Both the position numbers and the translations under genes were made by a program. Shown in pieces: positions 25,608-33,447 of a DNA stretch of 46,308 nt. Under the pieces are notes generated by a model. It saw nothing but the letters and a program-made list of their open reading frames with translations, was not told the origin of the DNA and searched no databases. Numbering within the stretch: the first letter of the stretch is position 1; each line of letters opens with the position of its first letter. This stretch comes from JAICIG01 sp035532215 (GTDB lineage: Bacteria; Planctomycetota; Planctomycetia; Pirellulales; JAICIG01): contig DATKRK010000266.1 in the NCBI GenBank assembly GCA_035532215.1, forward strand, positions 1 through 46,308, given 5' to 3'.

Positions 25608-27863
25608 TCAACTCGCCGCGGCGGGCGCCGACTGATGTTCCAGGGCGTCTTGCAGGGTTTCTTCGGCCGTGCGCGAGTACGGCAGGCTGTGGAACCAGGT
25701 CAGCAGCGCCGCCGATAGCGCGGCGCCCACGGCCACGGTCGGCCAACCAAAGGCGTAGCCGCCCTCGGCGCTTGTTTGGGCGAACCACTCGGGAAACGGA
25801 TTGCCGCCCAGATCCTTCGGGTTGAAGCTGGCAGCCAGGACCGTCAGCGAGTTGTGCGTGAGGTGGAACAGCATGCAGGGAAACAAGCTGCCGGTTTGTA
25901 CGGCGAGAAAGCCGATCACCAGACCCACCGTCGCCGTGATGATCGACTGTTGCAGTATGCCGTGCAGAATGCCAAAGAACAGGCTGCTGATCGCGATCGC
26001 CCACCACTTGTGGCCGATATGCCGCAGACCCGAGAGGATGAAGCCGCGGAACGCCAATTCCTCGCAGATGGCCGGCGTGACCGCCATCAACATCAGCAAG
26101 GCCCACACCGATGGGGCTTGCGACATCATCTCGCCGACGCGTTCGGTCAGTTCCTTGTTGACCGGATAGAGGTATTGCACGAGCTCGGCGAAGCGGGCCG
26201 CCACGGGGTGCAAGCACAAAGCCAACAGCACCGCGGCCGACAGCGCGGCAAACGGCGGCTTTCGCAGCAACAGCGTCTGCCGCGGCGAACGCGTCAGCAT
26301 CACGGTCATCAGCAAGGCCGGCGTCAAAATCACGACCAGTTGCGAGACCATCACCAGCGTCAACAGGTCGTGAAAGCTCTTGACCTCGGGCATCGATTGG
26401 TGCAGGGCGAAATTCATGAAGAATTGCACCAGCAAGATCAGCACGCCGCAGAACAGGGCCATCGCCGGGCTGGGCGTGTCGGCCCGGTCGCGCAGCAGAT
26501 GCCGCAGCCACAAGCCCATGTCGAGCCGCTCGCTTTCGCGGAACAGCACGCTCTCGGAATTGAACTGGTCGATGGCCCAACGGATCGCCCACAAACAGCA
26601 ACCCAGCGTAACGGCCGCCACCGGCGCGATGAACGGCAGGGCGTGCCAATAATTGCCTTCGAGCATCGCTCGCAACAACAGCACCACGCCCGTGACCGGA
26701 ATCAGGCTGTTGCCCAACGTCAGCTCGACGCCCGGCGCCATCGGCAAAATCACCAGCGGCATCGTCACCAGCATCAAGGGCATCAGGTAATACTGACCTT
26801 CTTTGCTGCTGCGGGCGAACGCCGCCAGCGCCAGGCATAGCGCGCTGAACAAAGCCGACATCGGCACGAGCGCGATCAACAGCCACAGCGGCGTCAGCGG
26901 CGGCGGCGGCCCGACCTGCTTCGCCAGCATGCCGACCACGAACTTGCCGGTTACGCCCATGCTGACCAGGTTCAGCACCGCCGAGGCCATGCTGAACGAC
27001 ATCACGGTGAGCAGTTTGCCCCACACGATCTCGCTGCGCTCGGCCGGACTGCTGAGCAGCGTTTCGAGCGTACCGCGTTCCTTTTCGCCGGCGCACAGGT
27101 CGATGGCCGGATAAAAAGCCCCGGTCAAGGCCCAAATCAACAGCAGAAACGGCAGCAGCTTCGACCACACCGCGGCGTCGCGATGTCCGCCCTCTGCGGC
27201 CACGTCGTGCTCGGCCACTTCGAACGGCTTGGCGGCCGACTCGGGCAGATGGCTGGCGTCCAGATTCTGCCGGCCGATCTCCTCGCGCCAGCGATCGAGC
27301 ACCAGCGAAACGCGGGTATGCGTGATCTGTGATTTTTCTTTGGCCGTGTTGAAAAAGACCTCGGGGCTGGGCACGGCCAGCTCTTGGGCCTCGGACGGCT
27401 CGACTTCGCGGCGGGCCAGGCTTTCGCGAAAGGCCTTCAGTCGCTGGGCGAAATCGGGCGGAAAATAGATCACCGCCTCGCACTCGCCTTGCTCTACCCA
27501 GCGCCGAGCCAGAGCGGCGATCTCTGCACGGGTTTGCTTCGCGTCGAGCGGAGGCTGCTTCGCTTCGAAGTTCGGCTTGGCCGGCGTCACTTCGAGCAGC
27601 TTCGCCTTGCTGGGGTCGCTGAACAAACTTGCAGAGAAACAGCCCTTGTCGATCAGCTGCGGCGTCGGCGGCAATTGCTCGGCCCCAATCACTTGCACGC
27701 GCGTGGCGTGCTCGCTGATGAATTGCAGCACCTGGAACATGCTCATGCCCAGCAAGGGGTACAAGAGCAGCGGCAGCACGGCGATCATGAACAGCGTGCG
27801 GCGGTCGCGCAATTGATCGCGGACTTCGCGGTGCAGGACCAGCTTGACGATGTGCCAGGTCAT
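25608..27863 (-). CDS. ABC-2 (NatB-type) permease fused to CPBP intramembrane protease
   Basis: A 751-residue membrane protein. The N-terminal part (about 1-430) is an ABC-2/NatB permease: LLLYPLLGMSMFQVL is the first membrane helix, a roughly 200-residue extracytoplasmic domain follows, then more helices with the family motif GEKERGTLETLLSSPA. The C-terminal part (about 450-730) has further helices and the CPBP/Abi motifs EELAFRGFILSGL (paired Glu), FFGILHG and HLTHNS. It pairs with the ATPase encoded upstream, whose stop overlaps its start (ATGA). The complex likely exports an ion or small molecule; the protease part may process or regulate. Homologous permease-protease fusions occur in other planctomycetes. 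Confidence 0.88.
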   Translation of the reverse strand: MTWHIVKLVLHREVRDQLRDRRTLFMIAVLPLLLYPLLGMSMFQVLQFISEHATRVQVIGAEQLPPTPQLIDKGCFSASLFSDPSKAKLLEVTPAKPNFEAKQPPLDAKQTRAEIAALARRWVEQGECEAVIYFPPDFAQRLKAFRESLARREVEPSEAQELAVPSPEVFFNTAKEKSQITHTRVSLVLDRWREEIGRQNLDASHLPESAAKPFEVAEHDVAAEGGHRDAAVWSKLLPFLLLIWALTGAFYPAIDLCAGEKERGTLETLLSSPAERSEIVWGKLLTVMSFSMASAVLNLVSMGVTGKFVVGMLAKQVGPPPPLTPLWLLIALVPMSALFSALCLALAAFARSSKEGQYYLMPLMLVTMPLVILPMAPGVELTLGNSLIPVTGVVLLLRAMLEGNYWHALPFIAPVAAVTLGCCLWAIRWAIDQFNSESVLFRESERLDMGLWLRHLLRDRADTPSPAMALFCGVLILLVQFFMNFALHQSMPEVKSFHDLLTLVMVSQLVVILTPALLMTVMLTRSPRQTLLLRKPPFAALSAAVLLALCLHPVAARFAELVQYLYPVNKELTERVGEMMSQAPSVWALLMLMAVTPAICEELAFRGFILSGLRHIGHKWWAIAISSLFFGILHGILQQSIITATVGLVIGFLAVQTGSLFPCMLFHLTHNSLTVLAASFNPKDLGGNPFPEWFAQTSAEGGYAFGWPTVAVGAALSAALLTWFHSLPYSRTAEETLQDALEHQSAPAAAS

Positions 27864-28645
27864 CGGTCGTCACCCGCCGAGGCCGTCGCCGCCAATGCCC
27901 GCTCGCGTTCGTCGTGTTGCGAGATGAGCTGGAAGAACAGCTCTTCCAAATCGGGCTGGTCGTAGCGGTCGCGCAGTTCGTCGAGAGTGCCCTCGGCCAA
28001 AATGTGCCCGCGATGGACGATCGCCAGCCGGTCGCAGAGCTTTTCGGCTTCGCGCATGATGTGCGTCGAAAACAGCACGCACTTGCCGTGCTCGCGCAGC
28101 TCGGCCACGGTCTTCAACAGCGCCCGGGCCACCAGCACGTCGAGCCCCGAGGTGGCCTCGTCGAAGATCAGCACCGGCGGATCGTGGACCAGCGCCCGGG
28201 CGATCGAAACCTTTTGCTTCATGCCGGTCGACATCTTGGCGCCGAGCAGATCGCGAATTTCGTTCATCTGCAGGCGCTCGAAGAGGTTTTCCATCCGCTC
28301 GTGCAGCGTCTGTTCGTCCAGGCCGTGCAGGCGGCCGAAATACTCGACGATCTCCCAGGCGGTCATGCGGTCGTAGACGCCGGTATTGGCCGACATGAAG
28401 CCGATCTGCCGCCTCACCTGCGAGGGCTGCGTCACCACGTCGGCGCCGGCTACGGTGACCGTGCCGCTGGTCGGCCGCAACACGGTACTGATGATTCGCA
28501 AGGCGGTCGTCTTGCCGGCCCCGTTCGGCCCCAGCAGCCCGTAGACTTGCCCTGGATAGGCGTCGAAGCTGATCCCGCCCAGCGCTACCAACTTACCGCG
28601 TCGCAGATCGGCGTAGTGTTTGGTGAGTTGGTGGACGTGGATCAT
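27860..28645 (-). CDS. ABC transporter ATP-binding protein (NatA-like)
   Basis: A 261-residue ATPase with Walker A GLLGPNGAGKTTALR near residue 40, a Q-loop near RRQIGFMSANTGVYD, the degenerate signature MSTGMKQKVSIARAL (the form common in NatA/CcmA-like ATPases), Walker B VLIFDEATSGLD and the H-loop STHIM. The start ATG at 28645 (MIHVHQLTKHYADL) is chosen over the open frame upstream, which crosses repeat DNA. It is coupled to the permease-protease gene by a 4-base overlap and energises that transporter. Confidence 0.93.
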   Translation of the reverse strand: MIHVHQLTKHYADLRRGKLVALGGISFDAYPGQVYGLLGPNGAGKTTALRIISTVLRPTSGTVTVAGADVVTQPSQVRRQIGFMSANTGVYDRMTAWEIVEYFGRLHGLDEQTLHERMENLFERLQMNEIRDLLGAKMSTGMKQKVSIARALVHDPPVLIFDEATSGLDVLVARALLKTVAELREHGKCVLFSTHIMREAEKLCDRLAIVHRGHILAEGTLDELRDRYDQPDLEELFFQLISQHDERERALAATASAGDDR

Positions 28646-28714
28646 CGAGGGCGCCGTCCGGCTGGCGAAAGACTTGCTGAAATAATCCGTTCCCTGTCTC
28701 CGACGCAGTTCGAT

Positions 28715-28845
28715 GGAACCACAGAGGCGCAGAGACACAGAGTTTTTCAAATGAATTGACTAAAACGATTCGGGACTGAAATGCGGCCAGCCCCAAATTT
28801 TCTCTGCCTCTTTCCCATCTCTGCGTCTCTGTGTCTCTGTGGTTC
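28715..28845. repeat. Inverted repeat of the CCACAGAGGCGCAGAGACACAGAG family
   Basis: GGAACCACAGAGGCGCAGAG (from 28715) pairs with CTCTGCGTCTCTGTGTCTCT and GTGGTTC (28819-28845). It is a sequence variant of the CACGGAGG family seen at 14964, 16387 and 23976. It lies upstream of the NatA-like gene. Confidence 0.75.
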
Positions 28846-28956
28846 AAAACAATAACGGTCAGAGATCGTTTGAGGAGGCATCTAAGTGAATCGGATTCGA
28901 ATTGTCGCGAACGTAGCGTCGAATTGCGTGGCGCGCCGCAAGCGCTCTACCTCAGC

Positions 28957-30072
28957 TTAGCTTACGACGGGCAGGGCCACACGGCCCCCGGCGGCCGGCT
29001 CGGCGTCGATCAGTTCGTAGAACACGTTTCGCTGCCGAGGCGCGTAGCCCAGTTCGCCGATCGCCTCTCGAATTTGTTGTAGCGTGAGATAGTGCACCGT
29101 GCCAGCCGAGGCCACGACGTTTTCTTCGATCATCAAGCTGCCCATGTCGTTGGCCCCGTACAGCAGGGCGATCTGACCGACCTTCAGTCCCTGCGTGACC
29201 CAGCTCGATTGGATATTCGGAATATTATCCAAATACAGCCGGCTGACAGCTTGCGTTTTGAGATACTCGGCGGCCCCCGCCTTGGGTACGTGCGCCAGCT
29301 CCGTATGTTCCGGTTGAAACGTCCAGCAGATATAGGCGGTAAAACCGCCCGTCTCGTCCTGCAATTGGCGCAACCGCTGGAGGTGTTCGATCCGTTCGGC
29401 CAACGTTTCGACGTGGCCGAACATCATCGTCGCCGAGCCGCGGCCGCCCAGTTCGTGCCACGTGCGGCAGACGTTCAGCCAGTCGTCGGTCATCACCTTG
29501 CCGCGCGTGATTTCGGCCCGCACGCGATCGACCAGAATCTCGGCGCCTCCGCCCGGCAGACTGCCCAGCCCCGCGGCTTTCAAACGTTCGAGCACCGTGC
29601 GTAGCGGCAGCTTGTTGACCTTGGTGAAGGCGTAGATCTCCGGCGGGCTGAAGCCGTGGATGTTGACCTGCGGAAAATGACTCTTGATGTCGCCGAGCAA
29701 TTCTTCGTACCACTCGAGCTTCAACTCGGGGTGCATGCCGCCTTGCATCAAGATCTGGTCGCCGCCGAGATCGACCGTTTCCTGGATCTTTTTGAGCAAC
29801 TCGCCGCGCTCGAGCACGTAGCCTTCCGGATCCTTCGGCCGGCGGTAGAACGCGCAGAAGTCGCAGACCGCCGAACAGACGTTCGTGTAGTTGATATTGC
29901 GGTCGATGTTGTAGGTGCGATAGTTTTCCGGGTGCAGCCGGCGCGTGACGGCGTTGGCCGCGCGGCCCAGCGCGACTAGGTCGTGCGATTCGAGCAGTGC
30001 CAGCCCTTCGGCCGGCGTCAGCCGTTCGCCGGCGAACGCTTTATCCAGCGTTTTCGCAATCGAAGCAACCAA
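28957..30072 (-). CDS. mqnC: Cyclic dehypoxanthinyl futalosine synthase MqnC
   Basis: A 371-residue radical SAM enzyme that cyclises dehypoxanthinyl futalosine in the futalosine route to menaquinone. The 4Fe-4S ligands are C66, C70 and C73 in NYTNVCSAVCDFCAFYR. Family motifs are GGDQILMQGGMHPELKLEWY, NIHGFSPPEIYAFTKVNKLP, GLGSLPGGGAEILVDRVR, SATMMFGHVET and DMGSLMIEENVVASAGTVH. No ATG is available near the expected start. A TTG at 30072 with GGGAG six bases upstream gives MVASIAKTLDKAFAGERL and the usual family length. This start overlaps the mqnA 3' end by 32 bases, implying coupled translation. Confidence 0.93.
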   Translation of the reverse strand: MVASIAKTLDKAFAGERLTPAEGLALLESHDLVALGRAANAVTRRLHPENYRTYNIDRNINYTNVCSAVCDFCAFYRRPKDPEGYVLERGELLKKIQETVDLGGDQILMQGGMHPELKLEWYEELLGDIKSHFPQVNIHGFSPPEIYAFTKVNKLPLRTVLERLKAAGLGSLPGGGAEILVDRVRAEITRGKVMTDDWLNVCRTWHELGGRGSATMMFGHVETLAERIEHLQRLRQLQDETGGFTAYICWTFQPEHTELAHVPKAGAAEYLKTQAVSRLYLDNIPNIQSSWVTQGLKVGQIALLYGANDMGSLMIEENVVASAGTVHYLTLQQIREAIGELGYAPRQRNVFYELIDAEPAAGGRVALPVVS

Positions 30073-30856
30073 GTTCGACTCCCGCGGGCGCCAGGCCCAG
30101 TTTCCGAGCGTGACGATAAAACAGTTCCAGCCCGCGCAGCTCGCGCGGGCCCAGGTAGAAATAGAGATTGTCGCGCAGATACGACACGCATTCGGGTCGC
30201 GACAAGCCCAGCGGCGCCGCTTCGACTTCGGCGATTTGGTCGAGATGCGCCAGGCCCGCATCGCGAGCCTGCGACAAAGCCTCGCCCAGATCGCCCAGTT
30301 CGACGCCGGCTCGGGCCGTCCACATGGCGAATACGAACGGCAGTTCGGCCCAGCGACACCATTCGTCGCCCAGGTCCCAGACGGCCGCAAAAGGTCCGCC
30401 CGGCGAGCGCATCGCCCGGTCGCCGATCAACAGCACGGCGTCGGTCTTGGCATCGGCGGCTGAGGCGCCAATCGGCAGCGGCTCGAGCCGGGGCTCGACG
30501 CCGAACCGCTCCTTGAGCAGAATTCGCACCAGGGCCACGCTCGTCCGCGAGCCTTCGTCGAGAGCCAGGCTCTCGATCCGCTCGATCGGATTGCGGCTGA
30601 ACAGCTTGACCGAAAGCACCGGCCCGCGGCAGGCGATGCAGGCATCGGAAACGATCGAGTAAGTCGGATCGTGAAAGAATTCGATGCACGGGATCAAGGC
30701 CACGTCGAGCCGGCCGGCGGCCAGGTCGTCGGCCAGGCGGCTGGGCAGATCGAGCACGAGTTCCGCGTTCGGCGCGAGTTTGGCGAAATTGTAAATCAGC
30801 GGCTTCGTATTCAGATAGTTGACGGCGCCGACCCTGATTTTGGGCCGTGGGTTCAT
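30041..30856 (-). CDS. mqnA: Chorismate dehydratase MqnA
   Basis: A 271-residue enzyme that dehydrates chorismate to 3-enolpyruvyl-benzoate, the first step of the futalosine menaquinone route. RVGAVNYLNTKPLIYNF at the N-terminus, DLPSRLADDLAAGRLDVALI, and GDRAMRSP in the middle are standard. DLGDEWCRWAELPFVFAMW and YLRDNLYFYLGPRELRGLEL follow. It is the upstream gene of an mqnA-mqnC pair; mqnB, mqnD and mqnE are not in the window. The start MNPRPKIRVGAVNYLNT is natural. Confidence 0.93.
   Translation of the reverse strand: MNPRPKIRVGAVNYLNTKPLIYNFAKLAPNAELVLDLPSRLADDLAAGRLDVALIPCIEFFHDPTYSIVSDACIACRGPVLSVKLFSRNPIERIESLALDEGSRTSVALVRILLKERFGVEPRLEPLPIGASAADAKTDAVLLIGDRAMRSPGGPFAAVWDLGDEWCRWAELPFVFAMWTARAGVELGDLGEALSQARDAGLAHLDQIAEVEAAPLGLSRPECVSYLRDNLYFYLGPRELRGLELFYRHARKLGLAPAGVELGCFDCENAG
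30079..30083 (-). promoter_or_regulatory. Ribosome binding site for the TTG start of mqnC
   Basis: GGGAG on the minus strand lies 6 bases before the TTG at 30072, inside the mqnA coding sequence. It supports the unusual start codon. Confidence 0.6.
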
Positions 30857-30927
30857 GCGTCACCGTGGTTTGGTTGCTTGGCGGTCAAGGCGGTTAGTTG
30901 TGCAAGACAATAGCACGCCGTTTTTCT

Positions 30928-31093
30928 TGTCTGCCACCAGCTTTAGAGATCGTCCTGCTTATTGGCGGACCACGCTCGTCGGTCAACCGTAGGACGGACC
31001 TCCGGTCCGTCTTGCCCTAGGGTGACGGACCGGAGGTCCGTCCTACGGGAGCCTTAAAAAAAGCAGGACGATCTCTAAAGCTGGTGGCAGACA
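30928..31093. repeat. Doubly nested perfect palindrome
   Basis: The outer arms are 33 bases and perfect (30928-30960 and 31061-31093; start TGTCTGCCACCAGCTTTAGA). The inner arms are 25 bases and perfect (30987-31011 and 31024-31048; start CCGTAGGACGGACCTCCGGT). The outer arms recur at 20553-20859 and the inner arms at 41085-41145. It lies in the 566-base gap 30857-31422 between divergent genes; no gene is seen there. Confidence 0.95.
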
Positions 31094-31298
31094 TTCGAGG
31101 CGTGCGCTGCCTCGGAGCTTTCTGCTCGCGAAAGGCCCATTTTAGCTTCACGCCTTCAAACTGGCCATCGCTGGCAAAACCCTAACCGCAGCCCGTTGCG
31201 CCGCTTAACTCCCCGCCGCGTGCATCGAACCGGCGCCGGCCTTATGATGAGCGTCAGCCCATACCAACCCGAAGCGTCAGCGAGGCGATACGAAGCTC

Positions 31299-31352
31299 CG
31301 TAGGTCAGGCTTTCCAGCCTGACGCACATCAGGCTGGAAAGCCTGACCTACG
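31299..31352. repeat. Perfect 24-bp palindrome of the GTAGGTCAGGC family
   Basis: The arms 31299-31322 and 31329-31352 (start CGTAGGTCAGGCTTTCCAGC) are perfectly complementary with a 6-base loop. Looser outer arms may surround it: ACCAACCCGAAGCGTCAGCG near 31263 against CGTCGGGTTAGTGT near 31376. It lies 70 bases before the formamidase-like gene and may cover or replace promoter DNA there. Confidence 0.9.
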
Positions 31353-31422
31353 TAAGCGACTTGCCCTGCTGGCACGTCGGGTTAGTGTATTTCGCCTCGC
31401 CGCCACCACCGAGGATCCCATC

Positions 31423-32382
31423 GTGAAACGCATCGAACGAGAACAAGCCCGCAAATACGCCTTCGACTGCCGCGACGAGCCCTTGCTGCACGTGGAGAGC
31501 GGCGAAAGCTTCGAAATCGAAACCTACGACGCCAGCACGGGCTACTTCAAAACGCCCGAAGACAAGGCCATTCCGGGCCGTCGGCCGGGCTTCGACCGCC
31601 TGCCGCCCCTGGCCAACCCGATCGGCGGGCCGGTCTATCTGGCCGGCGCCGAGCGCGGCGATACGCTGGTCGTCTCGATCGAAGAGATCGTGGTCGACGA
31701 TTATTCGTGGATCGCCATCGGGCCGCGGCGCGGACCGCTGGGCGAGTCGACGCGCTGGCCGGAACTTTCGAGCGAGTACACGACCAAAATCTTCAAGCAC
31801 ACGCCGGGCAAAAGCGGCACGACGCGCGACGGCACGCTGCACTTCAGCGAGCGCGTGAGCTGGCCGATCACGCCGTTCATCGGCACGCTGGGCGTGGCGC
31901 CCGACCGCGAAGTGACCACCAGCATCGACGGCCAGGGCGAATGGGGCGGCAATCTCGACATCCGCGACGCGGCGCCGGGCAATCGCATCCTGCTGCCCGT
32001 GTTTCACCCGGGCGCGATGTTCTATCTGGGCGACGTTCACGCCAGCCAGGGCGATACCGAATTCACCGGCACGGCGGCCGAAACGAAAGCGACCGTGCGA
32101 CTGAAGCTGGAACTCGTCAAAGCCAAGCGGCTGCCTTGGATGCGGATCGAAAAGCCCGCGTCGATCGTGTCGGTCTACGCCTTTCGCCCGTTGGAAGTCG
32201 CCGTCGAAACGGCCACGATCAACCTGATCGATTGGCTCGTGGCCGACTACGGCTGGTCGCCGACCGACGCCTACTGCCTGGTGAGCACCTGCCCCGACTT
32301 CCGCATCAACGTCTACCAGATGTGCAAGCTCGGCAAGCTGAACTACGTGGCCGGAGCGGAGATACCGAAGCGCTATCTCTAG
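31423..32382 (+). CDS. Acetamidase/formamidase family protein
   Basis: A 319-residue member of the FmdA/AmdA family, which hydrolyses short-chain amides such as formamide or acetamide to ammonia and the acid. Features are the N-terminal all-beta region with TGPVYLAGAERGDTL-like sequence (here GGPVYLAGAERGDTLVVS), HPGAMFYLGDVHASQGDTEF, which holds the conserved metal-site residues, and DNVDTKQ-like NLDIRDAAPGNRILLP. The C-terminal DAYCLVSTCPDFRINVYQM matches the family end. No signal peptide is seen. The gene is not in an operon; a GGGGACATTCT element starts 5-10 bases after its stop. Confidence 0.9.
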   Translation: MKRIEREQARKYAFDCRDEPLLHVESGESFEIETYDASTGYFKTPEDKAIPGRRPGFDRLPPLANPIGGPVYLAGAERGDTLVVSIEEIVVDDYSWIAIGPRRGPLGESTRWPELSSEYTTKIFKHTPGKSGTTRDGTLHFSERVSWPITPFIGTLGVAPDREVTTSIDGQGEWGGNLDIRDAAPGNRILLPVFHPGAMFYLGDVHASQGDTEFTGTAAETKATVRLKLELVKAKRLPWMRIEKPASIVSVYAFRPLEVAVETATINLIDWLVADYGWSPTDAYCLVSTCPDFRINVYQMCKLGKLNYVAGAEIPKRYL

Positions 32383-32391
32383 CTCCCAAAA

Positions 32392-32490
32392 AGGGGACAT
32401 TCTGGTTTTCTCCGCCGGACTCAGTGAGCGAAACAGAGCAATCGGCGGTCGCACTGCGGCCTGCGAATCGCGAAAACCAGAATGTCCCCT
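32392..32490. repeat. Solo GGGGACATTCT inverted-repeat element
   Basis: AGGGGACATTCTGGTTTTC (32392-32410) and its perfect reverse complement (32472-32490) enclose 61 bases that have no open gene. The core GGGGACATTCT is the same as in the terminal repeats of the RAYT unit at 33448-34188. It looks like a non-autonomous relative that the RAYT enzyme could have moved. Confidence 0.8.
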
Positions 32491-32491
32491 G

Positions 32492-32608
32492 GTATGTCCT
32501 ACACTTGAAGAACGGCAAGCGGCGATGGCGGAGTTCTATAAGGAGTTCGGAGAGAAGTATCCTGACGCCGCGCGCGACTTCTTTAACCAGCATCCGAATT
32601 TGAAATAG
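32492..32608 (+). pseudogene. 3' gene remnant, possible toxin tail
   Basis: A 38-residue stretch (VCPTLEERQAAMAEFYKEFG, then EKYPDAARDFFNQHPNLK) has natural protein character and begins exactly where the GGGGACATTCT element ends. Its stop (TAG at 32606-32608) overlaps the AGGAG ribosome site of the next gene, as in coupled gene pairs. The 5' part of the gene appears to be lost. I do not recognise the family. The pairing with a double-CXXCG protein suggests the tail of a toxin, but this is inference. An internal ATG at 32525 could also give a 27-residue peptide. Confidence 0.4.
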
Positions 32609-32618
32609 GAGCATGCCG

Positions 32619-33257
32619 ATGGGTGCCTTCGTGGTCTACTGTCAGGACAACGACAGCTATGCCTTCCGTGAACGCTCACTGCTGACGGAATACGAGCGGA
32701 TCCATCAAGAACTTATCCCAGACATGTCGGGTGAAGCGCGCTCAGGCGTCCGTCGCTGTGGAGCTTGCGGCGAACTCATTGCCAAGTGGGACGAGCCGCT
32801 GTCACGACTTGTCCTCAAGAAGCGGAAGTACGACATTTCGATTACGTATGATGGGGTGACGGCAGTATCTGAGCGGTTCACGATCATCTACGAACGGAAC
32901 AATCTGTGCGGTCTAGTATTCCGGCCACTGCCCGATGACTCGGCATTCTACGCCATCTCTCCATCAAGGGCTGTCGAATTCGATCCTGAGCGTCGAAAGA
33001 CGCGCTTCATCAAGCGCTGTCAGCAGTGTGGACATTTTGAGTCCGTAGTTGGAGCAACCCCCGTTTATCTAAAGGCAGGTGTTAGAATAGGTGACAGAGA
33101 ATTTGTTCGAACCGATCTGGAGTTTGGAAGTCACGACGAAAAGCATCCTCTCCTGCTTTGCGGTGAGAGCGCGGGACAGGCCCTGTCTACGGCCGACCTA
33201 AAAGGGCTTGACCTAATTCCCGTCGATGAAATTGCCGCTGAGCCGGTCGCCAAATGA
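32619..33257 (+). CDS. Double CXXCG-motif protein, possible immunity protein
   Basis: A 212-residue soluble protein with two CXXCG motifs, RRCGACGELIAKW near residue 44 and KRCQQCGHFESVVG near 130, likely binding zinc. This two-motif layout, and the C-terminal HPLLLCGESAGQALSTADLK and GLDLIPVDE, recall the SitI6/myxococcal double-CXXCG immunity family; the match is from memory and needs a profile search. The start at 32619 is favoured over 32613 because AGGAG (32607-32611) is 7 bases upstream. The base composition is visibly less GC-rich than in its neighbours, suggesting recent acquisition. The preceding remnant could be its former toxin partner. Confidence 0.55.
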   Translation: MGAFVVYCQDNDSYAFRERSLLTEYERIHQELIPDMSGEARSGVRRCGACGELIAKWDEPLSRLVLKKRKYDISITYDGVTAVSERFTIIYERNNLCGLVFRPLPDDSAFYAISPSRAVEFDPERRKTRFIKRCQQCGHFESVVGATPVYLKAGVRIGDREFVRTDLEFGSHDEKHPLLLCGESAGQALSTADLKGLDLIPVDEIAAEPVAK

Positions 33258-33303
33258 CGGGAGGACGCCCATGAACGGGGTGCGGTCCACTCAGTCCCAT
33301 GAT

Positions 33304-33447
33304 TTATGCGGCGATTTCAAGCGGAATGAGACGATTCTGACCGGGAGTTCGTGGGGTGGCGGTCTCCAATGAGACGAACATCTTGTCCCGAACGGCGGAC
33401 CAGATCTTGCTCAGTACGGCAATCCGCAGGGCCAGAATCGGGCGCGG
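33304..33447 (-). pseudogene. Unrecognised C-terminal gene remnant
   Basis: On the minus strand a frame reads RPILALRIAVLSKIWSAVRD, then KMFVSLETATPRTPGQNRLI and PLEIAA, and stops at 33304. It begins abruptly at the edge of the RAYT unit. It may be the tail of a gene interrupted by that unit; no continuation was found beyond 34188. Family unknown. Confidence 0.25.
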
